Origin: an uncultured Bacilli bacterium
GTDB taxonomy: Bacteria; Bacillota_I; Bacilli_A; RF39; UBA660
Length of the DNA: 11,217 bases
Direction: 5' to 3'
NCBI GenBank assembly: GCA_947624695.1
Contig: CANQLN010000025.1
Location: 1 to 11,217, forward strand
Under the pieces are notes generated by a model that was not told where the DNA came from, searched no databases, and saw nothing but the letters and a program-made list of their open reading frames with translations. A program made the translations under genes and the position numbers. Below, piece by piece: positions 6,296 to 11,217 of this stretch (the stretch's first letter is position 1; every line of letters begins with the position of its first letter).

Positions 6296-6749
6296 ATTTT
6301 ATATTCCAAATTAATGTCCTTCTTTTATCTTTAAAACCTACTTTATAATATAACTTTCTTGCTCCTATATTTTGTTCCATAACATTAATTTCTATTTTAT
6401 TAGCATTTTGTTCTTTTGCCCAATTACTAAACTCAGATATTAATTTTTGCCCTATTCCTAAATGGCGATAATGCTCATCTACATATAAGGCATCTATTTG
6501 AGCAATATTCTCTTTTTTACCATCTAATGGTTGCAAATAGCCATAAATAAAACCTACCCTTTTATCACCATCTTTAGCCATTAAAAGACATTTTTTATTG
6601 TCATCTTTAATATGACAATAAAAGTCTTCAACCACAAATGTTGAATCGATAGTCTCATCATATTTTCTTTCATCTTGAATAAGAAGAGTAAGAAATTCAT
6701 CCGCTATTTTATAATCTTCATCACAAGCTTTTTCAATTATTATTTCCAT
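6294..6749 (-). CDS. GNAT family N-acetyltransferase
   Basis: 151 aa, the typical size of a stand-alone GCN5-related acetyltransferase, which moves an acetyl group from acetyl-CoA to an amine. Motif A with the pyrophosphate-binding loop is RHLGIGQKL (95-103), after the conserved strand IDALYVDEHYR. Motif B, NVMEQNIGARKLYYKVGF (122-139), has the usual Asn and Tyr and the GF ending. The acidic N-terminal helix region (8-35) would shape the acceptor site; the substrate is unknown. It follows proS by 7 bp, with its ribosome site AGTAGG built on the proS TAG stop codon, so it is co-transcribed and probably coupled to ProS translation. Confidence 0.92.
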   Translation of the reverse strand: MEIIIEKACDEDYKIADEFLTLLIQDERKYDETIDSTFVVEDFYCHIKDDNKKCLLMAKDGDKRVGFIYGYLQPLDGKKENIAQIDALYVDEHYRHLGIGQKLISEFSNWAKEQNANKIEINVMEQNIGARKLYYKVGFKDKRRTLIWNIK

Positions 6750-6756
6750 AATTTAC

Positions 6757-8454
6757 CTACTTTAAATTATCTTTAATATATTTACTTGTATATTCTAAAG
6801 CTTCATCAATACTCATTTCTTTATAATCTTCACTAATTCTTTCTTTAACTTCAATAAGATTATTTTCTATCTTTTTACCCACGGTTAAACGAAGAGGTAT
6901 TCCAATTAAATCCATATCTTTAAATTTAACTCCTGGTCTTTCATCTCGATTGTCTAATAAAACATCAATTCCTAGTTGTTTTAAATTTTGATAAATTTTC
7001 TCCGCTACTTCCACTTGTTTAGAATCTTTATTATCTATTAAAACAATACATACTTCATAAGGAGCAATATTAACAGGGAATATCATTCCATGTTCATCAT
7101 TATTTTGTTCAATAACAGAAGCTAGTATTCTTCCAGCTCCTATACCATAACAACCCATTACTACTGGTAAGGATCTATTATTTTCATCTAAATAAGTAAG
7201 GCCTAATTTTTCAGAATATTTTGTTCCTAGTTTAAAGATATTACCTATTTCAATACCTTTTTTGAAATATAATTTTCCGCCACAAACTGGACAAGTATCG
7301 CCCTCTTTAACATTAACAATATCTCCAACTATATCATATTTGAAATCATCGATATTAGCATTTATATAATGATAACCTAATTTATTAGCACCACAACAGA
7401 AATTTTGCATATTTAAAATTTCGCGATCAATTACTATTTTCGCTTTTAAATTAATGGGACCAGTAAAACCAGGAACAGCATTACTTGTTGCAATTAAAGC
7501 ATCATCCGCAAAATTAATTTCCCCAACTCCCAAAAGTTTAGAAGCCTTAACTAAATTTAATTCCCGGTCTCCTCTAACAAAGAAAATAACTAGTTCTTCA
7601 TTAGCTTTCATAAGTAAGGCTTTAACTGATTTTTTAACATCTAATTTTAAATATTCACATACTTCTTCAATCGTTTCTTTATCGGGAGTCTCGACTAATT
7701 CTAATTTTTGCTTTTCTTCTTTTTTCTCTTCTTTACTTATAACTTCTGACACTTCTAAGTTAGATGCATAATCACAATTATCACATAATACTAATACATC
7801 TTCCCCAATATCGGTAACAGCTTGATATTCTTCAGATAATGAACCACCCATTACCCCAGTATCAGCTTTAACTATTTTATAATCAAGACCAATGCGGTCA
7901 AAAATTTTATTATAAGCATCTCGCATTTGATGATAAGAAACATCTAAACCTTTTTCATCTCTATCAAAGGAATAAGCATCTTTCATAATAAATTCTCTTA
8001 CCCGAATAAGTCCATATCTTGGTCTTGGTTCATCTCTAAATTTATCAGCTTGTTGATAAATAGTAAATGGCAAATCTTTATAACTATTAACTACAGATTT
8101 GGCCGCAATAGTAAATAATTCTTCATGGGTTGGACCTAAAGCATATGGTTTAGCATACCTGTCTTGAAGACGAAACATACTACTTCCTAACGATGCTACT
8201 CTTCCACAAACTTCATAATATTCTTCCGGAATTAGACTAGGCATTAAGACTTCTTCTGCCCCAGCATTGTCCATTTCTTCTTTAACGATTGTCTTAATTT
8301 TATTAATTACTTTTAATCCCATCGGCAAATACATGTATATTCCTGCCCCAACTTTTTTAATCATGCCACTACGCACTAAAAGATTACCACTTCTACTTTC
8401 TTCATCTTTGGCATCTTCTCTTAATGTGTAAAAATAACTTCCTTTTAATTTCAT
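6757..8454 (-). CDS. proS: Prolyl-tRNA synthetase, bacterial type with editing insertion
   Basis: 565 aa, matching bacterial-type ProS, which charges tRNA-Pro with proline in the cytoplasm. Class II signatures: GPTHEE (107-112), motif 2 around FRDEPRPRYGLIRVREF (139-155), motif 3 with GCYGIGAGR (434-442). Between motifs 2 and 3 (about 224-400) is the INS editing domain that clears misacylated Ala-tRNA-Pro. It is bracketed here by CDNC (224-227) and CPVC (388-391), an arrangement that could bind zinc. The last ~110 residues are the anticodon-binding domain (DNRDERPGVKFKDMDLIGIP). The ATG has AGAAGG 7 nt upstream and a promoter at 8479-8507. It is the first gene of a two-gene operon with the GNAT acetyltransferase. 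Confidence 0.97.
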   Translation of the reverse strand: MKLKGSYFYTLREDAKDEESRSGNLLVRSGMIKKVGAGIYMYLPMGLKVINKIKTIVKEEMDNAGAEEVLMPSLIPEEYYEVCGRVASLGSSMFRLQDRYAKPYALGPTHEELFTIAAKSVVNSYKDLPFTIYQQADKFRDEPRPRYGLIRVREFIMKDAYSFDRDEKGLDVSYHQMRDAYNKIFDRIGLDYKIVKADTGVMGGSLSEEYQAVTDIGEDVLVLCDNCDYASNLEVSEVISKEEKKEEKQKLELVETPDKETIEEVCEYLKLDVKKSVKALLMKANEELVIFFVRGDRELNLVKASKLLGVGEINFADDALIATSNAVPGFTGPINLKAKIVIDREILNMQNFCCGANKLGYHYINANIDDFKYDIVGDIVNVKEGDTCPVCGGKLYFKKGIEIGNIFKLGTKYSEKLGLTYLDENNRSLPVVMGCYGIGAGRILASVIEQNNDEHGMIFPVNIAPYEVCIVLIDNKDSKQVEVAEKIYQNLKQLGIDVLLDNRDERPGVKFKDMDLIGIPLRLTVGKKIENNLIEVKERISEDYKEMSIDEALEYTSKYIKDNLK

Positions 8455-8478
8455 CTATTTGCCTTCTTTCTTGTTAAT

Positions 8479-8507
8479 ATTATAATCTAAATAGAAAAAG
8501 TAGTCTA
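8479..8507 (-). promoter_or_regulatory. proS promoter
   Basis: Minus strand: -10 TATAAT (8484-8479), 17 bp spacer, -35 TAGACT (8507-8502, 4 of 6). The -35 box sits inside the terminator hairpin of the upstream HIT gene. No T-box leader is present; the untranslated leader is only about 15-20 nt. Confidence 0.6.
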
Positions 8508-8526
8508 GTTTAAAACTAAACCTACT
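8495..8526 (-). terminator. Imperfect intrinsic terminator after HIT gene
   Basis: Minus strand: AGTAG (8526-8522) pairs with CTACT (8503-8499), enclosing an inner TAGTT/AACTA stem with an internal loop, followed by TTTTTC. It overlaps the HIT stop codon at one end and the proS -35 box at the other. Confidence 0.6.
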
Positions 8527-8956
8527 ATAATTTAAATTCTTTTTTTAATAAATTTCCTAATTCTCTTTTTTCTTCTTTAGTAAATATATCTTTTTGTCTT
8601 TTAAATTTATTTAAAGACCATTTCCAAAAATTATAACCAAAATGAAGGTCTTTATATTTCTTACCTAAAATAATTTTTTCATCTCTATATCTAGGCACAA
8701 AATGAAAATGAACATGAGGCTTTTCATTATCACGATGAGCATTATTCATAAGACAAGCAAAATTAAACATCGTACTATCTAAAACTTTATGACAAACTCT
8801 TTCTAGTTCTTTTTCAATTTGGCCAAGTTCTACCCATTCTTCATTTGTAAGCATACTTAAACTTTCTTTTTGGCTAGAAATAATCATATAACCTGGGAAT
8901 TCTTGACAATCATCAATATAAATTACTTCCCAATATTGACCTTTATATATATTCAT
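8525..8956 (-). CDS. HIT family nucleotide hydrolase/transferase
   Basis: 143 aa. The histidine triad HVHFHFVPR (H81, H83, H85) identifies the HIT superfamily, whose central His attacks the alpha-phosphate of nucleotides such as ApnA or AMP-amine conjugates. The upstream FACLMNNAHRDNEKP is the matching conserved strand and loop (usually ...N.G....Q...H.H.H). The extension after residue 92 is rich in Trp, Phe and Lys (FWKWSLNKFKR) and longer than in Hint proteins; it is unlike a typical Hint C-terminus. The ATG lies 6 bp after the upstream dehydrogenase stop. Its ribosome site AGG is made from the TAG stop codon, so it is the second gene of that operon. Confidence 0.88.
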   Translation of the reverse strand: MNIYKGQYWEVIYIDDCQEFPGYMIISSQKESLSMLTNEEWVELGQIEKELERVCHKVLDSTMFNFACLMNNAHRDNEKPHVHFHFVPRYRDEKIILGKKYKDLHFGYNFWKWSLNKFKRQKDIFTKEEKRELGNLLKKEFKL

Positions 8957-8962
8957 AAATAC

Positions 8963-9976
8963 CTATTTATGAGGATCCACCATTATTTTTATTTCATTAG
9001 ATGAACCACTAGTTAAATCTTCATAAGCATCTTGAACATCATTTAAACCAATTCTCTTAGTCACAAATTTTAAAACATCAATTTCTTTGTTAGCAATCAT
9101 ATCTATACATTTAGCAAATTCTTCTTTTTTATAAGCAATGGCCCCGATTAAATGCGCTTCTTTCATAACAGCACTAAAGCTAGCAAAATTAATCGGACTC
9201 ATAGAAACTCCAACTAAAATAACAACGCCACCCGGTTTAACTAAAGAAACGGCACTATTAACGGCTGGGGTATTTCCACAACATTCAATTACTTTATCAA
9301 AAGCATTATTATGTTTTTCCATTTCTTCTTTATCTAGAGCATCAAGCCATTCATCAGCTACTCCTAATTTTATCGCTAATTCGCCTCTTTTAGGATTAGT
9401 TTCTGAAACAACTACTTTACTAGCGCCACTTTTTTTAGCAAACATAGCACTAACTAAACCAATTATTCCTCCTCCAACAACTAATACTTTATCGCCAACT
9501 TTAACATCTGCTAAATTAATAGCATGATAACCGACCGCTGTTGGTTCTACTAAAGCTCCTTCTTCATCACTCATGCTATCAGGAATTTTTAAAACCATAT
9601 CACTTCTAACTTTAAGTTTTGGCGCAAGTCCTCCAGGATTATCTAATGATAAACCACTAGCATGACTCCAAGTTTCTAAACAATAATGAACATTGCCACT
9701 TAAACAAGCTTCACAATGACCACATGGTGAAATAGGTAACGCTGTTACTCTATCGCCAACTTTTAAATCCTCTCTTCCTCCATTATCAAGAACAACACCA
9801 CAATACTCATGACCCATAATAAGACCAACTGGCATACCTATTTCAAAATAATGTAAATCAGAACCACAAATACCGGTCTTCTTAACTTCAATTAGAACTT
9901 TACCATTTTCTTTTTGTGGTTCTTCAATTTCTTTTATTTCAAATTTTCTTTCCCCTTTTATTGCTACACACTTCAT
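8963..9976 (-). CDS. Zinc-dependent medium-chain alcohol/polyol dehydrogenase
   Basis: 337 aa, the usual length of zinc-containing MDR enzymes of the sorbitol/threonine dehydrogenase branch. Catalytic zinc ligands are C37 (GICGSDLH), H56-E57 (GHEYCG) and probably E144 (LVEPTAVGYH). The structural zinc site C85, C88, C91, C99 (CGHCEACLSGNVHYC) is complete. The Rossmann motif GGGIIG (168-173) and the acidic residue after the next strand (VVVSETNPKR) fit NAD(H). The reaction would be reversible oxidation of a secondary alcohol or polyol; the substrate is undetermined. The start ATG has GGTGA upstream and an extended -10 promoter. It is the first gene of a two-gene operon with the HIT protein. 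Confidence 0.93.
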   Translation of the reverse strand: MKCVAIKGERKFEIKEIEEPQKENGKVLIEVKKTGICGSDLHYFEIGMPVGLIMGHEYCGVVLDNGGREDLKVGDRVTALPISPCGHCEACLSGNVHYCLETWSHASGLSLDNPGGLAPKLKVRSDMVLKIPDSMSDEEGALVEPTAVGYHAINLADVKVGDKVLVVGGGIIGLVSAMFAKKSGASKVVVSETNPKRGELAIKLGVADEWLDALDKEEMEKHNNAFDKVIECCGNTPAVNSAVSLVKPGGVVILVGVSMSPINFASFSAVMKEAHLIGAIAYKKEEFAKCIDMIANKEIDVLKFVTKRIGLNDVQDAYEDLTSGSSNEIKIMVDPHK

Positions 9977-9991
9977 ATTATCACCATTATT

Positions 9992-10023
9992 ATTATACCA
10001 AATACCCCTTATTTTATAAAATA
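9992..10023 (-). promoter_or_regulatory. Extended -10 promoter of dehydrogenase gene with adjoining palindrome
   Basis: Minus strand: extended -10 TGGTATAAT (10000-9992). No good -35 is present. The -35 position falls in a 14-bp perfect palindrome TATTTTATAAAATA (10010-10023), a possible operator, though such AT-only palindromes arise easily here. No clear terminator separates this promoter from the ORF6N gene stop at 10046. Confidence 0.55.
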
Positions 10024-10045
10024 GTTTTCCCTTTCTATTGACATA

Positions 10046-11217
10046 TTAAGAAAAACATTTAGCAATTTTTCCTATTAATAATTCCTTTATTTCTTCATCA
10101 CCAATATAATTTATCGAAAATGTTTTATAACCTATCTTATTTATACTGGCTCCACAATGATATACTTCTTTTTTATCAATTATAAAATAACGATCATGAT
10201 AAGTATTATCATAATAGACTTTTAAATTATGATACTGTTTATTATATTTTTCTATATCTTGTTCTGTTAATAAATTATTCTTTTTTGTTATTAATTTTAC
10301 TTTTACAGATAATCTTCTAATAATATCTAATATGGTATTATCAGCATAATTATCAATAATTATTAATTCTTTACTAGCACTTTTAAATATCTCTAATATT
10401 TTTGAATATGCATCATATATTTGCCCATTAAAATATATTTCATTAAAACTATTCCCTTTTTCTTCAAACTTATTAAATGACTCTTGTAATTCTTTTATAT
10501 CATCATCATGTTTTAAAACCATCTTATTTATAACATTTTGTTGAAATAAATTTTCAGAAATATATTTGCGCATTAAAACAAAAGCATCCATTATCGCAAT
10601 GCTAACTTTGGCAGCAACATCACTTTTTAAAACTGTAGCTAACATGGCAACGCCTTGCTCAGTAAACACTCTTACATCATATCTTCGACCACCAAAATTT
10701 TTATTTTCCAAACTTGAGGTCGAAAATTTCGACCTCAAGTTGAAGTATTCTTCGGGTGTTAATTTGAAGCTAAATCTTTCTGGAAATTTAAATAAATTAT
10801 TTTTTACAGCCTCATTTATTCTCTTAGTTTTTACTTGATATAACTTTGCTAAATCGCTGTCTAACATCACTTGTTGTCCTCTTATTTCATAGATTAAATC
10901 CTCGATTCTATGCGGGTTTGCGCGCATTTCGACTAAATCAAATTTATCTGTTCTTTCTTTAAAGTTGCTTATTATTTTTTCATATATTTTTTCTTTATTT
11001 TTGTTTCTTATTAAACTGTTTAAAACCTCTACTCCTTCTAAAGTAAAAGCATATGGCAAGCTTCTACTTTTCGTATTTGCGGTTTCAATTTGAAACCGCA
11101 AATCATCATTTTCTTCCTCCGTTAATTGAAAACAAATGGCACTTGAAAACTTATTTTCATTTCTTTTTACTATTAAATTTATTGACTTTGTTCCATTCTT
11201 ACATTCATATAATTTCG
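10046..11217 (-). CDS. Tandem ORF6N-domain protein with C-terminal PLD-like motif, 5'-truncated by window edge
   Basis: The frame stays open from the stop at 10046 to the right edge (389 visible residues), so the TTG at 11101 is not the start. The first 38 residues visible beyond it, including LYECKNGTKSINLIVKRN and KFSSAICFQLTEEE, are the front part of an ORF6N domain, which continues as LRFQIETANTK and LPYAFTLEGVEVL. After a linker (visible ~75-104) comes a second full ORF6N domain (~105-218): EIRGQQVMLDSDLAKLYQV, KFPERFSFKLTPEE, GGRRYDV, FTEQGVAML. ORF6N is a DNA-binding-type domain of phage and prophage regulators. Next comes a charged, probably coiled-coil segment (~222-255), then a C-terminal domain with HDRYFIID (340-347; H-x-R-x4-D, like HKD with Arg for Lys) and GASINKIGYKTFSI. 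This is a single PLD-like half-site, so any activity would need a dimer. It is probably horizontally spread. Confidence 0.85.
   Translation of the reverse strand, partial: KLYECKNGTKSINLIVKRNENKFSSAICFQLTEEENDDLRFQIETANTKSRSLPYAFTLEGVEVLNSLIRNKNKEKIYEKIISNFKERTDKFDLVEMRANPHRIEDLIYEIRGQQVMLDSDLAKLYQVKTKRINEAVKNNLFKFPERFSFKLTPEEYFNLRSKFSTSSLENKNFGGRRYDVRVFTEQGVAMLATVLKSDVAAKVSIAIMDAFVLMRKYISENLFQQNVINKMVLKHDDDIKELQESFNKFEEKGNSFNEIYFNGQIYDAYSKILEIFKSASKELIIIDNYADNTILDIIRRLSVKVKLITKKNNLLTEQDIEKYNKQYHNLKVYYDNTYHDRYFIIDKKEVYHCGASINKIGYKTFSINYIGDEEIKELLIGKIAKCFS
10711..10741. repeat. Near-perfect palindrome in second ORF6N domain
   Basis: The arm AACTTGAGGTCGAAA (10711-10725) is the exact reverse complement of 10727-10741 around a single central base (10726). 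It encodes the N-L-R-S-K-F-S-T-S-S segment of the second ORF6N domain. Fifteen paired positions within a gene are far beyond chance. No T run follows, so it is not a terminator. Confidence 0.9.
10902..10932. repeat. Interrupted inverted repeat at the inter-domain linker of the ORF6N gene
   Basis: TCGA (10902-10905) and ATGCG (10910-10914) pair with CGCAT (10923-10927) and TCGA (10929-10932), with an 8-nt loop and a 4/1-nt internal loop. It encodes the V-E-M-R-A-N-P-H-R-I-E linker and is locally GC-rich against AT-rich surroundings. It is weaker than the two palindromes beside it. Confidence 0.5.
11075..11103. repeat. Near-perfect palindrome in first ORF6N domain
   Basis: The arm ATTTGCGGTTTCAA (11075-11088) is the exact reverse complement of 11090-11103 around one central base (11089). 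It encodes L-R-F-Q-I-E-T-A-N in the first ORF6N domain. Its centre lies 363 bp (121 codons) from the centre of the other palindrome, in the first base of the aligned codon (Ile here, Phe there). Confidence 0.9.

Noticed and set aside
8455..8524. T-box leader for proS
   Set aside because: The leader from the predicted start is only about 15-20 nt, and no T-box sequence (TGG-ACC core) is present. The hairpin there belongs to the HIT terminator.
10711..10741. Palindrome as a transcription terminator
   Set aside because: No T run follows on either strand and it is embedded in a conserved coding frame.
11099..11101. TTG at 11101 as start of the ORF6N gene
   Set aside because: The frame is open upstream to the window edge and encodes conserved ORF6N sequence, so this Leu codon is internal.
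1..11217. Mycoplasma-type code with TGA as Trp
   Set aside because: Conserved genes are intact without any in-frame TGA, and Trp appears as TGG. Absence of TGA stops in ten genes is too small a sample in AT-rich DNA.
1..11217. tRNA, rRNA, CRISPR array or insertion sequence
   Set aside because: No cloverleaf with conserved T-loop, no regularly spaced direct repeats and no transposase were seen on either strand.

Overview
The window reads as chromosomal DNA from a very AT-rich, low-GC Gram-positive bacterium (Bacillota, probably a Bacilli, Erysipelotrichia or Mollicutes-related gut lineage). The basis is the AT-rich base composition, the strong AGGAGG-type ribosome sites, the many intrinsic terminators with T tails, the TATAAT/TTGnnn promoters, and proteins of Firmicutes type (bacterial ProS with an editing insertion, UvrB, DUF362, an ORF6N protein). 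All Trp codons I looked at are TGG. None of the ten visible stop codons is TGA (seven TAA, three TAG). The standard code fits and I see no Mycoplasma-type reassignment.

Layout. (1) Positions 1-2640, minus strand: an orphan 134-aa membrane protein, a DUF308/HdeD-like membrane protein, an MscS-type channel and a DUF362 protein cut by the window edge. They are read in that order, with terminators after the first two. (2) Positions 2641-2914: a divergent intergenic region with promoters on both strands. The plus-strand promoter makes a structured RNA of about 97 nt ending in a strong terminator, directly before a small transglutaminase-fold-like gene (2915-3460). (3) Positions 3490-6277, plus strand: uvrB (TTG start) translationally coupled to a short-chain dehydrogenase, ending in a bidirectional terminator shared with the convergent operon. 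(4) Positions 6294-8454, minus strand: proS followed by a GNAT acetyltransferase. (5) Positions 8525-9976, minus strand: a zinc alcohol dehydrogenase followed by a HIT-family hydrolase. (6) Positions 10046-11217, minus strand: a phage-type ORF6N protein with two tandem ORF6N domains and a C-terminal phospholipase-D-like HxR(x4)D motif. It continues beyond the right edge.

Most of the window is ordinary housekeeping and transport. Two places deserve attention. First, the ORF6N gene carries two long near-perfect palindromes (14-bp and 15-bp arms, 1-nt centre). They sit at exactly homologous codon positions of its two repeats but differ in sequence at five fully compensated base pairs, so structure rather than sequence seems to be kept. 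Second, the terminator-bearing leader RNA at 2799-2895 matches no riboswitch family I recognise and must be read through to express the downstream gene.
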